A stretch of DNA of 64,000 bases from Bifidobacterium oedipodis. GTDB lineage: Bacteria; Actinomycetota; Actinomycetes; Actinomycetales; Bifidobacteriaceae. Under the pieces are notes generated by a model. The model had not been told where the DNA came from and did no database searches. It saw nothing but the letters and a program-made list of their open reading frames with translations. This document shows, in pieces, positions 26,409 through 34,277 of the stretch. The stretch spans positions 682,001-746,000 of the forward strand of contig NZ_JAAIII010000001.1 of assembly GCF_012932425.1 (NCBI RefSeq), read 5' to 3'. Numbering within the stretch: the first letter of the stretch is position 1; each line of letters starts with the position of its first letter. A program made the position numbers and the translations under genes.

Positions 26409-27260
26409 TTATCCGTCGCCAGTTCCGCGCGCCTCGTATCCGCGGGCCTGCTCGATGACGGTGCGCAGCATGCGGCCGCTGACGGTGATGTAGCTCTGCG
26501 TGGTGGCGAGGCTTTCATGGCCGAGCAGTTCCTTGATGGCCATGACGTTGCCGTTGGAGGTGATGTACGCGGCTGTGGCGAACCTGCGGCGCAGGGAGTG
26601 GGGTGGATACCCGGTGGCGTCCTTGACGAGGCGGTATACGGTGTCGCCGCAGATGTGGTCGCAGCCCTTCTCGCCGGGGAACAGCCAGCCCGGTCCGCGG
26701 CGGCGAATTTCCCGAGCGAGTTCGTCGCTTAGCGGCACGATGCGGTCCTTGGCTCCTTTGCCGTGGACGATCAGGCTCCAGCCGAGTTCGTCGTCGATCA
26801 GGTCGTCTCCGCGCACTTGGGCGATTTCGGCTCGGCGCAGGCCGGCGTCGGCGGCGAGCATGATGATCAGCCGGGTGCGCGGGTCGCTGCTGTCGCGGCC
26901 GATGAGGACTGCCTGTTCTGGCGCGGCTCGCTTCTTGCGTTGTTCGCGTTTGATGGTCGGCATGCCTTCCACGGGGTTGTCGAGGCGCTTCCCGTTGCGC
27001 TGCGCCCAGCCGTAGAATATGGAGAACATGCATCGGTCGCCGCGTTTGGCCGCATTGCCCAGTCCCTTGCGGCCGAGCCATTTTCGGATGTCGCTGGCCG
27101 TGACCTCGCCGGGATGCTTACCGGTGTGCCGGGCGAACGCGCCGATCTGGTAGCGGCGCAGGTTGATGGTGTTCTCGCTCAGGCTGCGCAGCCGCATGTC
27201 GGCGGACCATTCGTCGACCCAGTCGTTCCACGGTTCGGGCATCATGTTCTTCTTGCTCAT
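26409..27260 (-). CDS. Tyrosine recombinase 1 of a tandem pair
   Basis: This 283-residue phage-integrase-family recombinase has an N-terminal SAM-like core-binding domain (residues ~10-105) and a complete catalytic domain. The residues visible are R in AGLRRAEI, K in GKGAKDR, H-x2-R in HSLRRRF, H in LGHESL, and the nucleophile Y in TTQSYI. The start MSKKNMM at 27260 has only a weak GAGAG ahead, so it is less certain. It is clearly related to the next recombinase (shared GKGAKDRIVPL and LGHESLATTQ). The pair could act on the inverted repeat between them, on the att sites nearby, or on a site outside the window. Confidence 0.88.
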   Translation of the reverse strand: MSKKNMMPEPWNDWVDEWSADMRLRSLSENTINLRRYQIGAFARHTGKHPGEVTASDIRKWLGRKGLGNAAKRGDRCMFSIFYGWAQRNGKRLDNPVEGMPTIKREQRKKRAAPEQAVLIGRDSSDPRTRLIIMLAADAGLRRAEIAQVRGDDLIDDELGWSLIVHGKGAKDRIVPLSDELAREIRRRGPGWLFPGEKGCDHICGDTVYRLVKDATGYPPHSLRRRFATAAYITSNGNVMAIKELLGHESLATTQSYITVSGRMLRTVIEQARGYEARGTGDG

Positions 27261-27508
27261 GTTCTCTCGTCTTGCTTTCCGATACGCCGGCACGGCCAGG
27301 GAGAGACGTGCGGGTATCTGGTCGTCGCCGACGCTGCGGCGCGTGTGGTGATTCGTCCTTGAAGCGGGCCGGCCATTGCTGGCCATACTCTTCCCTTTCC
27401 GTCAAGCCCGAAGCACAAGACGGTAGCGTAGAACCGCATTTATGACAACGTTAACAGCCATTCCATCTGCACACCTGCACGGGAAGTTTAGACTACGTTT
27501 ACCGTTCA

Positions 27509-27527
27509 TTTACAATATCTGTAAATC
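27509..27527. repeat. Palindrome in the recombinase intergenic region
   Basis: ATTTACA and TGTAAAT flank ATATC. The element is in the AT-rich 340-base gap between the two recombinase reading frames, close to the longer inverted repeat at 27548-27584. It may be a recombinase or regulator binding site. Confidence 0.5.
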
Positions 27528-27547
27528 TAATCGTTTAACGAAACGTT

Positions 27548-27584
27548 GGTCTCTCCAAGTCTCTTTCAATAACTTGGAGAGACC
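27548..27584. repeat. 13-11-13 inverted repeat, candidate recombination site
   Basis: GGTCTCTCCAAGT and its exact complement flank 11 bases (CTCTTTCAATA). This arm-spacer-arm layout is like a tyrosine recombinase core site. It lies 16 bases after the stop codon of recombinase 2, so a terminator is the alternative; however, no U-run follows the stem on the minus strand. Confidence 0.6.
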
Positions 27585-27600
27585 GCCTGTGCTTACGTTG

Positions 27601-28494
27601 TCATTCCGTCGCCGGCATCATTCTGCCACTGGTGGACACGACCTGCCCGACGTTCATGCCCTCGCCGTACTTCTTGACGGAGTTGACCACGGAACGCAGG
27701 TTGAGCGGGGTGACGGTCACGTACGCCTGCGTGGTGGCAAGACTTTCGTGGCCGAGCAGTTCCTGCACGGCGCGGATGTCGCCGCCGGAGCTGATGTACG
27801 CGGCGGTCGCGAATCGGTGGCGCAGCGTGTGCGGAGAGCAGCCGGTCGCGCTCTGTATCCTGCGGTACACGGTGTCGCCGCACACCGGCCCCTTGCCGCT
27901 GGCGTGCGGGAACAGCCAGCCCTTGGGCGAGGCGAGGATCGCGTCGGCCAGCTCGTCGGTCAGCGGTACGATCCTGTCCTTCGCGCCCTTGCCGTGCACG
28001 ATCAGGCTGCGCCCGGACAGGTCCTCGGTCACGTCCTCGCGGCGCACGATCGCGATCTCCGCGCGGCGCAGACCGGCCTCGGCGGCGAGCATGACCATGA
28101 GCCGGGTCTGCCGGTCGGCGTCATGCAGCCCCTGGCCGACGGCGGTCTCCGGGGCCGGCACCTTGTGACGGGTCTCGCGCTTGATGGGCGGCAGGTCTTC
28201 GGCGGGATTGTCGGCGCGCAGGCCGGCCTTCTTGGCCCAGCCGAAGAAGTTGCGCACCGCGTTCATCGTCGAGCGGCGGGCCGCGTTCGACGGCGGGCGC
28301 ACGATGTACGACTTGAGATCCGCCTGGACGATCTGCCACGGCGGCTTGTTCGTCAGCCTGGCAAGATCGGTGATCTTGTACCAGTAGTATCCGATGCTCC
28401 GCTCGCTCAGATTGCGGAAGCGCATATCCGCGACCCACTGGTCGAGCCACGGTATCCAACTGTCCGGCGGCTGCCGGCGATCTTTGAACTCCAT
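27601..28494 (-). CDS. Tyrosine recombinase 2 of a tandem pair
   Basis: This 297-residue recombinase shows the same domain order as its neighbour. Catalytic residues are R in AGLRRAEIAI, K in GKGAKDR, H-x2-R in HTLRHRF, H in LGHESL, and Y in TTQAYV. GGGAGA lies upstream of the ATG at 28494. Pairs or trios of such recombinases in bifidobacteria and other actinobacteria are linked to mobile elements that integrate or invert DNA. It sits 260 bases from the att fragment at 28.76 kb, consistent with being at the end of the left-hand element. Confidence 0.88.
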   Translation of the reverse strand: MEFKDRRQPPDSWIPWLDQWVADMRFRNLSERSIGYYWYKITDLARLTNKPPWQIVQADLKSYIVRPPSNAARRSTMNAVRNFFGWAKKAGLRADNPAEDLPPIKRETRHKVPAPETAVGQGLHDADRQTRLMVMLAAEAGLRRAEIAIVRREDVTEDLSGRSLIVHGKGAKDRIVPLTDELADAILASPKGWLFPHASGKGPVCGDTVYRRIQSATGCSPHTLRHRFATAAYISSGGDIRAVQELLGHESLATTQAYVTVTPLNLRSVVNSVKKYGEGMNVGQVVSTSGRMMPATE

Positions 28495-28757
28495 GATCGC
28501 GTTCTCCCTTTTGCGACCCCGGCAAACCGCGCCGGACGCGGGGAACGACACCATGCCGGACCGCCCCGAGAAGGCGCCGCGGCGGCCCCTCGTCCAATCC
28601 GCTTAAATAAAAGCTTAAAAGGACGGGCGTGTCGCCTACGGCCGTATGGGCTTTCAAGGGACCGGTCAGTCCCGCTGAAACCCCAACGGTTCCAAGTGCT
28701 GTACACTGGTCTCACAACATAAGAAAGCCCCTATCGAATGACCGGAATCCGATTCGT

Positions 28758-28797
28758 TTAATTCGTGGGTTGTGGGTTCGAATCCCACGGGGGGCAC
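28758..28797 (+). other. tRNA 3'-end fragment: att site (left end of the 9.3-kb element)
   Basis: The sequence from GTGGGTTGTGGGTTCGAATC onward is a T arm and 3' acceptor strand. It matches the 3' part of the tRNA-Lys at 6019-6091 with one difference (CCACG versus CCACA). No 5' tRNA half is present, so this is an attachment-site remnant, not a gene. The last 21 bases (starting TTCGAATCCCACGGGGGGCA, 28777-28797) recur at 38053-38073. Confidence 0.8.
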
Positions 28798-28810
28798 GGA
28801 TAGTAATTTA

Positions 28811-28838
28811 GCACCGCCTTTGATGGCGGTGCTTTTTT
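28811..28838 (+). terminator. Terminator following the att fragment
   Basis: GCACCGCC-TTTGAT-GGCGGTGC is followed by TTTTTTG. It probably served as the terminator of the original tRNA and now insulates the integrase gene. Confidence 0.85.
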
Positions 28839-28953
28839 GTTTTCTCCCCCACAAAACCGTTGGAATCATTGGTGTTTCCTCGTGTAAACCGAATCGCTAC
28901 CGCTTTGGGCCCTGCCTTCTAGTCATGTCCAAATGTATCTGTTTCGGCACCAC

Positions 28954-28977
28954 TTAGGTTACAAGTTAGGTTACAAG
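28954..28977 (+). repeat. Integrase arm-type repeats (left pair)
   Basis: TTAGGTTACAAG occurs twice in perfect tandem immediately before the integrase gene. Related pairs lie at 37977-38000 and 38230-38253. Their placement near both ends of the element fits arm-type binding sites of a lambda-like integrase; they could also autoregulate int. Confidence 0.65.
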
Positions 28978-28992
28978 CCGACGGGGAATATC

Positions 28993-30321
28993 ATGAGACG
29001 TGTGAGGAAAAAAGACAAACGCCGGCAATGGGGCAATATTCTTGAAAGAGTTAACGCCAATGGCGAGGTTACTTCATTGCAGGCCCGATACCAACACCCG
29101 TTCGGCACTGGGCGTATAACAAAGAGTTTTGAACCACAAGATTTCGCCGGTGCCAATGCGTGGCTCGATGCCGAGTTGACGTATTTGGAAACATGCGAAC
29201 GCACCCATAGTGCTTGGCTCACTCCCCGTCAACGCGAAACGTTGGAACAAAAGCACTCCATGAGGTTCGGGGATTTTGTGGAGCAGTGGCTTCAGAATTA
29301 CAGGACTAAAGACGGCTCCGAGTTATCTGGTTCCTCAAAACGCAACATACGTGCGGACGTGTCTCATTTCCTTACTGATTTCAAGGACATGACCGTGCAG
29401 GAAATTACTCCGGAGAAAATCAAAGCGTGGTACGACAAGCCCCATCCGGAAGGCGCTTATGCGTTCCATCGATCCTGTCAGCGCTTCAAAGCGATTATGA
29501 AAGCAGCGAGCACTGAGGGGTTGGATGGATCCGCCCCTTTGCGTATGGATAATCCATTCATTTTCCCGATTCCCCCGGTTCCTGATTCTGGTCGTTCCAA
29601 GATCCCTCCCCTGACACCTGAGCAGCTGCAAATCATATATGAGACCATGCCGGGGTATACACGGCTGTCTGTCTATCTATCGGCATTGGCTGGTGGGCTG
29701 CGAATCGGAGAGGTTTGCGCATTGCAGGTACGTGATATCGATTTGAAGAATCGCATGTTGACGGTACGTCATAGCGTCAATCGAGGAGAGACTGATCGTG
29801 GGGACACGAGGCTTGCCAAGACGAAAACCTCTTCGTCCATGAGGACTGTCGTGCTTCCCGATGAGTTGGTGCCATTGGTCGAAGCACATATCAAACGTTA
29901 TTGTGACGATGATCCGGAGGCGATGCTGTTTCGTCCCAAGCATGTGAAGGTGCTTTCCCAGAATACCCTGCGCAAGCACTTCAATGATGCCAGAAGCAAG
30001 GCCGGTCGTGATGACGTTACGTTTCATGCGTTACGAGCCACCCATGCGACGATGCTTATTCTGTCTGGCGGCACACTTCGCGAGGCCATGAACCAATTGG
30101 GACACACGTCCACGGAGGTCGCCATCAAGCATTATCAGCGTGCGGTAGATGCGCATACCAAGATCGCCGCGAATACCCTTGCCGAGCATATGCTTCCGAG
30201 CAAACGCACTCCTGAAATTGTGGAGGCCGAATACAAGACCGCCAAGCGCCAGCTCAGGGAAACCAAGGAACGCCTTACTGCTCTTCGTCTGGAGATGAGG
30301 GCTTTACGTAAATCGGCTTAA
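28993..30321 (+). CDS. int: Tyrosine integrase of the tRNA-integrated element
   Basis: This 442-residue integrase has an N-terminal arm-binding-like region, a core-binding domain (residues ~90-190) and a catalytic domain. Catalytic residues are R in AGGLRIGEV, H-x2-R in FHALRATHA, H in LGHTST and Y in KHYQRAV. The start at 28993 follows GGGGA; an upstream in-frame ATG at 28933 would put the arm-site repeats inside the gene. A coiled C-terminal tail (KRQLRETKERLTALRLEM) is present. It adjoins the att site, as expected for a site-specific element using a tRNA 3' end. It overlaps the convergent XRE gene by 47 bases. Confidence 0.93.
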   Translation: MRRVRKKDKRRQWGNILERVNANGEVTSLQARYQHPFGTGRITKSFEPQDFAGANAWLDAELTYLETCERTHSAWLTPRQRETLEQKHSMRFGDFVEQWLQNYRTKDGSELSGSSKRNIRADVSHFLTDFKDMTVQEITPEKIKAWYDKPHPEGAYAFHRSCQRFKAIMKAASTEGLDGSAPLRMDNPFIFPIPPVPDSGRSKIPPLTPEQLQIIYETMPGYTRLSVYLSALAGGLRIGEVCALQVRDIDLKNRMLTVRHSVNRGETDRGDTRLAKTKTSSSMRTVVLPDELVPLVEAHIKRYCDDDPEAMLFRPKHVKVLSQNTLRKHFNDARSKAGRDDVTFHALRATHATMLILSGGTLREAMNQLGHTSTEVAIKHYQRAVDAHTKIAANTLAEHMLPSKRTPEIVEAEYKTAKRQLRETKERLTALRLEMRALRKSA

Positions 30322-31048
30322 CGATCTGTCTGCGATCGTAGAGATTCTGTTTCGCAATGATGTTTAGGTACTTGTTGAACTGGTCATCAGACAGTTTTTG
30401 AAACCGCGTCGTGCACGAATGGAACATTACGCCTTCCTTTCTCAAGGATTCACGCAACGGGACGATCTCTTGGAGAAAGCCATCGATGACGGCAACGTTG
30501 TGTCGCCGACCGCCCCATTCGAGAACTTTCAGGAACGTCTTGCCCGACACATGGCCTTCCTCGTCAGTTACTTCCGGTTCCTCGGGGATCTCGTAGTCAG
30601 ATAGCGCCTTAAATGCTTCTTCGTACACCTGCATGGATAGTTCTAATTTGCGGGCATTGTAAACGATGGTTCCCAAACTCGCATAGCTGCTTAGCCCGTC
30701 GCTGATAGCACCAAAAAATTCGTCTATTACCTCAATGTTTGCCATGCCGGCAAACATTGGTAAATCCGCCTCCTGAAAAGGCTGACGCAAATCACATAAT
30801 ATCGACACGAGCGGTCGTTCCAATACCCTGCTGAGTGTTATGACATCTTGTAGGGATAGGTTTTTCCTCTGCCCCAATTCTATTGATGCCAGCCAATCGA
30901 CCGATACCGGAAAGCCGATCTTTTGGGATCTTTCAACAAATTCCCGTCTGCTCATTTTCCGTCGGTCGTTATCTCTGTCGCCATTGGCCCGGTATGTGCT
31001 CATCCTTTCGCCGAACTTTATTGCGTTGTTATGCGCCTTTGATCTCAT
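30275..31048 (-). CDS. XRE-type repressor-like protein
   Basis: This 257-residue protein has an N-terminal helix-turn-helix (SRREFVERSQKIGFPVSVDW and following LASIELGQRKNLSLQDV). The remaining ~180 residues are an unrecognised mostly helical domain. AAAGGGA precedes the ATG at 31048. It faces the excisionase-like gene across a promoter region of about 180 bases and its 3' end overlaps int. It is therefore well placed to be the lysogeny-type repressor that keeps excision and replication genes silent. The regulatory role is inferred from layout. Confidence 0.75.
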   Translation of the reverse strand: MRSKAHNNAIKFGERMSTYRANGDRDNDRRKMSRREFVERSQKIGFPVSVDWLASIELGQRKNLSLQDVITLSRVLERPLVSILCDLRQPFQEADLPMFAGMANIEVIDEFFGAISDGLSSYASLGTIVYNARKLELSMQVYEEAFKALSDYEIPEEPEVTDEEGHVSGKTFLKVLEWGGRRHNVAVIDGFLQEIVPLRESLRKEGVMFHSCTTRFQKLSDDQFNKYLNIIAKQNLYDRRQIVKPIYVKPSSPDEEQ

Positions 31049-31227
31049 CTCGGATTCCCTTTCTGGGTCGCTGAATTATATCTTCTCGTTTTCATAATAA
31101 CAAAAGAAAATGGGGAAATCCCTATTTTTAATAGTTTTCATGGGGCTCTCCCGCATGATTGTAATTAATCGACGAACAAGTCGAGGTAGGTAACAAGGGC
31201 GGGTTGATCCCGTGGAGGTTGACGACG

Positions 31228-31488
31228 ATGGCACGCAGCACAAGGCGCATCAACGAGGTGACTGAGATCCCTCCGACAATGACCCGCGAGGAGGTCATGT
31301 CGGCGTTGCATATCTCACGATCCACGTTCAATCGCATGGTTGCTGAAGGCGAGCTGACCGCCTACTGGATCGGCAGTCATCGCAAGCAGGTCATCGACAA
31401 GCGTTCGGTTCTGCAATATTTCCAGGAACCGGCGAATGCAGTTGCGATCAGCCAACGAGCGGGCATCACTCACGCCCTTGCACAGTAA
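31228..31488 (+). CDS. Excisionase-like helix-turn-helix protein
   Basis: This 86-residue protein contains a helix-turn-helix of the excisionase/HTH_17 type (TREEVMSALHISRSTFNRMV, then AEGELTAYWIGSHRKQVID). That pattern recognises a short DNA site and then a wing. GGAGG precedes the ATG at 31228. It starts the forward operon for the unrecognised proteins and Rep. It could direct excision with the integrase or activate replication genes. Confidence 0.75.
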   Translation: MARSTRRINEVTEIPPTMTREEVMSALHISRSTFNRMVAEGELTAYWIGSHRKQVIDKRSVLQYFQEPANAVAISQRAGITHALAQ

Positions 31489-31501
31489 GAAAGGCCCTAT
31501 T

Positions 31502-31954
31502 ATGGCAAACTCTGTTTACAAACTGTCTTCTGACCCGGTGGTGTTGTCCGGCAATATCAACTCAGCACGCGAACGCATGACCAAGGAATGGTGGGATTCC
31601 CACACAAGTGAGCAGGCACCAGTCCAGCATGACGCGCAGGGTCGCATCATACGAAAAGTCGAGTTCCTCACAACGGTCAATTCGTTCGGTGAGGATCGGT
31701 GCGAGGCTCGTTCAGTCAAGGTTCCTGATGGCGAGTGGAGTTCCAAAATCGGCAAGTTCGCCACGGTGCGTTTCGTCAATCTGACGCTGACAGTTGGGGA
31801 TCTTCGCGGTGCAGATGGCAAGTTCAACGGTCATTTTGAATCTCTGAGCGCCGACGATATCGAGATCATCTCGCCGGGTCTGCAACAGCCCGGGTTCACG
31901 TCCAATACGGTTCGTCCCGCAGCTACGGCATCGACTGCCAAGCACGAAGGCTGA
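31502..31954 (+). CDS. Conserved-looking protein of the integrated element, function unknown
   Basis: I do not recognise this 150-residue protein. The middle part (KVEFLTTVNSFGEDRCEARS, TVRFVNLTLTVGDLRG) predicts mainly beta strands, as in OB-like folds, and the tail is Pro/Ala/Thr-rich. GAAAGG precedes the ATG at 31502, 13 bases after the excisionase-like gene. Being upstream of Rep, it may bind single-stranded DNA or replication intermediates, but that is a guess. Confidence 0.6.
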   Translation: MANSVYKLSSDPVVLSGNINSARERMTKEWWDSHTSEQAPVQHDAQGRIIRKVEFLTTVNSFGEDRCEARSVKVPDGEWSSKIGKFATVRFVNLTLTVGDLRGADGKFNGHFESLSADDIEIISPGLQQPGFTSNTVRPAATASTAKHEG

Positions 31955-31977
31955 GCAATAGTCAAGAAAGGTTCGAC

Positions 31978-32535
31978 ATGGATAACATTTCGAAAATCAT
32001 GGTTGCCGATGGGCGGGTTCGTTTATGCGAGTTTCCCATGCCCCCGGTCGTTTCCGATGCTTCATTGGCACGGGATATGGCGCTGAACTGGCTTACCAAG
32101 TCCGGTCGTAAGCGCGTACAGGCTGCCGATGCGCTCGTGCTGTACTGGGACAACGAGGTGATGTCGAGGTTGAATCAGGTGTTGGCACCGTTCTGTCAGT
32201 ACCTGTCATGGTCACTTGCTCCGACCATTGCCGCCACTGGGATGCTGCCCGAGGACATTCCGCTTGATGCGTATTGGCGCGTGGAGACCATCGACCTGAA
32301 CCGGCAGGGACGTCTTTTCATTTCGGTGAAACCCGATTGGCTTCATTCCATCGCCGAGTTCAACCGCATAGTTGATCGCGTACTGCCCCAACTCGATCCC
32401 TCGCTTGATTTACGTCTGTACGAGGATCCATATTCCAATCCCAATCGCATTGGGTTGTGTACGGCCACCGGCATTGTTCCGTGGAGCGTTGCGCAGGGGT
32501 ACGTCGCGGCCTGCGACCGATTCACCAAGGCATAG
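31978..32535 (+). CDS. Unknown protein upstream of Rep
   Basis: This 185-residue protein is soluble and has no family I recognise. It shows an alternating hydrophobic pattern and several tryptophans (YLSWSLAP, DAYWRVETI, PDWLHSI). AAAGG stands before the ATG at 31978, and it lies 23 bases after the previous gene in the same operon. The following 187 bases to the first tandem repeat contain GC-rich hairpins (for example GGCGG-CTTGG-CCGCC) that could form part of a replication origin. Confidence 0.6.
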   Translation: MDNISKIMVADGRVRLCEFPMPPVVSDASLARDMALNWLTKSGRKRVQAADALVLYWDNEVMSRLNQVLAPFCQYLSWSLAPTIAATGMLPEDIPLDAYWRVETIDLNRQGRLFISVKPDWLHSIAEFNRIVDRVLPQLDPSLDLRLYEDPYSNPNRIGLCTATGIVPWSVAQGYVAACDRFTKA

Positions 32536-32722
32536 GGCATGGAACCAGTCAGCATTAACGCCCCGGTGTTGCGCGCATCGGGGCGTTCCCGTACTTGCAC
32601 AGAGGAACCGAGCGAACAGAGCGTACAGGCCGCGTTACGAGCCGTAGAGGCGACGAAGCGCGATAGCGCGAGGAGCCCGGAGGCCGTAGCGGCGGGAGGC
32701 GGCTTGGCCGCCGACCCTCTCG

Positions 32723-32790
32723 ATAAGAAGGAGAATAAATCGACACCAATGGTTGAATAAGAAGGAGAATAAATCGACACCAATGGTTGA
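32723..32790 (+). repeat. Perfect 34-bp tandem duplication of the rep start region
   Basis: The unit 32723-32756 is repeated exactly at 32757-32790. Each copy carries AAGGAG and ATGGTTGA. The first copy leads to a three-codon frame (Met-Val-Glu, then TAA); the second is the start of rep. The duplication therefore places a minimal upstream ORF before the replication gene. Confidence 0.9.
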
Positions 32791-34069
32791 TGAGGATTGT
32801 TCAACTCAGGAAATGACATGGCGAATGAGGGCCGGGGGATGGCGCATCAGTTCCCTGAGAAGCGTTCGCGCATGCGGAAGGGTACTGCGGGATTCAAACA
32901 TGAATGGAGGGGGAGCCGTTATGGTGCGCATGATTGTGCATCAGGATCTGACTGCCGCAGGTGTATCACTGGGGAACCTTGTTGCCTGCAAAAGCAGAAG
33001 CTGCCCCCGTTGTGCGGGGGTCATTGCCCATGAAAGGTCGGAGGAATTGGCTCGGGGGCTACGCTGGTGGCTGGAATACCCGGGGAGGGAGGAATCTCGC
33101 CCTATGCGTTGTGCGCTGTTCATCACATTCACTGTGCAGCATTCGATGCAGGATGATGCCCAGTCCTTGATGGATGCGGTAAGCCACGGGCGTACCGCAT
33201 TGACTGCTGGTGCGGCCTATCGTGGCAATAGCCACTTCATCGGCGATCGGAAACGCTTTGGCATTGCCGGGTGGGTGCATACCATCGAGAACACATGGAA
33301 CCCGGTGAATGGGCATCACGTTCACCTGCATTCGATTGTCCTTCTGGATAGGGCACCCACGGTGGATGAGTACCAGCAGCTGGTCATCAGGCTGTTCACC
33401 CGCTGGGAGCGGAGTCTGGAGAAGGACGGGTATACCTGCGATTTCAACAAGGGCTATTCCGTGGAATTCGTCAGCGATTCGCATACAGCAGCCACCAAAC
33501 TGGCGGAGTATGTGACCAAGGATACCGCCGAACGTGCAGCCTTCGAGCTGTTGAATGGTCAGGGCAAGCATGGACGCCATGGTTCAATGACCATGTTTCA
33601 GATTCTTGCTCGCTTGGCTCTTGATGATGGTACGCAACGTTTCTGGTTCCCCCTAACAAAACAAACTCGTCCTTTATGGCTGGACGATTCCACCCTTGCA
33701 ATAGTCAACGCTGAAAGCGGTGAAGTTGTCCGTGAATACCCGGTTGCGGGGAACCTGAAACTGCTGAGGGTAGTGCATGAGATTGAACAGGCTCTCAAAG
33801 GCCGTCGCTTGATGACCTTCAGCAAGCGTTCCACGAAGCCGGCCTGCGAGCTTGACACGCTATGGAATGAATTTCTGGATCGTACTCGTATGGAGGAACT
33901 CACTGACGAGCAAATCGCGGATCGCCGGGATACGCATTCGTATTATTCACAGCTGATCTCCGCTGATGATTGGTATCACACGTATGTCAGGAATCCCGAA
34001 AAGATTTTCGAATTGGTTCGGCTTTACAACCACGATCCTGAGTTTACTGCTGATGATCTTTTCAAGTGA
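32783..34069 (+). CDS. rep: Rolling-circle replication initiator (HUH endonuclease)
   Basis: This 428-residue protein resembles plasmid Rep proteins of the pUB110/pC194 (Rep_1) type. A Cys-rich start of the domain (CKSRSCPRCAG) is followed by FITFTVQHS (motif 1). The metal-binding HUH motif is HHVHLHSIVLL, and the catalytic tyrosine lies in LAEYVTKD. The start at 32783 is in the second copy of a 34-bp duplication and has AAGGAG upstream. Its presence on a chromosomally integrated element means the circular form may replicate, which would aid persistence and transfer. No separate relaxase is encoded on the element. Confidence 0.85.
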   Translation: MVDEDCSTQEMTWRMRAGGWRISSLRSVRACGRVLRDSNMNGGGAVMVRMIVHQDLTAAGVSLGNLVACKSRSCPRCAGVIAHERSEELARGLRWWLEYPGREESRPMRCALFITFTVQHSMQDDAQSLMDAVSHGRTALTAGAAYRGNSHFIGDRKRFGIAGWVHTIENTWNPVNGHHVHLHSIVLLDRAPTVDEYQQLVIRLFTRWERSLEKDGYTCDFNKGYSVEFVSDSHTAATKLAEYVTKDTAERAAFELLNGQGKHGRHGSMTMFQILARLALDDGTQRFWFPLTKQTRPLWLDDSTLAIVNAESGEVVREYPVAGNLKLLRVVHEIEQALKGRRLMTFSKRSTKPACELDTLWNEFLDRTRMEELTDEQIADRRDTHSYYSQLISADDWYHTYVRNPEKIFELVRLYNHDPEFTADDLFK

Positions 34070-34138
34070 TCTTGGTGATTGCTATGGTGCCCTCTGCCGG
34101 CATTGGCTATTGATCCTTCTGGCGGCTTGCCTCCGCTT

Positions 34139-34184
34139 CCCTTATTATATAAGGAAATACTGCCGGATTGTCTATGACAATCCG
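34139..34184. repeat. Two hairpins between rep and the surface-protein gene
   Basis: CCTTAT-TAT-ATAAGG at 34139-34153 and CGGATTGT-CTATG-ACAATCCG at 34164-34184 lie in the 208-base gap between convergent genes. They may terminate one or both transcripts or belong to a single-strand origin. No long U-run follows either. Confidence 0.5.
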
Positions 34185-34277
34185 TCCTTATCCCCGCGAG
34201 AGAAATCACCGGGAATATGGCGAACCGCCGGGCGTTGGTTGCGTTTCCGGCGGTTGTCTTAACGGGCGTGGGCAGGG

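Noticed and set aside
28725..28797. Complete second tRNA gene
   Set aside because: Only the T arm and 3' acceptor are present. No matching 5' acceptor or D arm lies upstream.
32536..32722. Definite rolling-circle double-strand origin
   Set aside because: GC-rich hairpins are present, but I could not find a convincing nick site of the CTTGATA type, so I left it as a possibility only.
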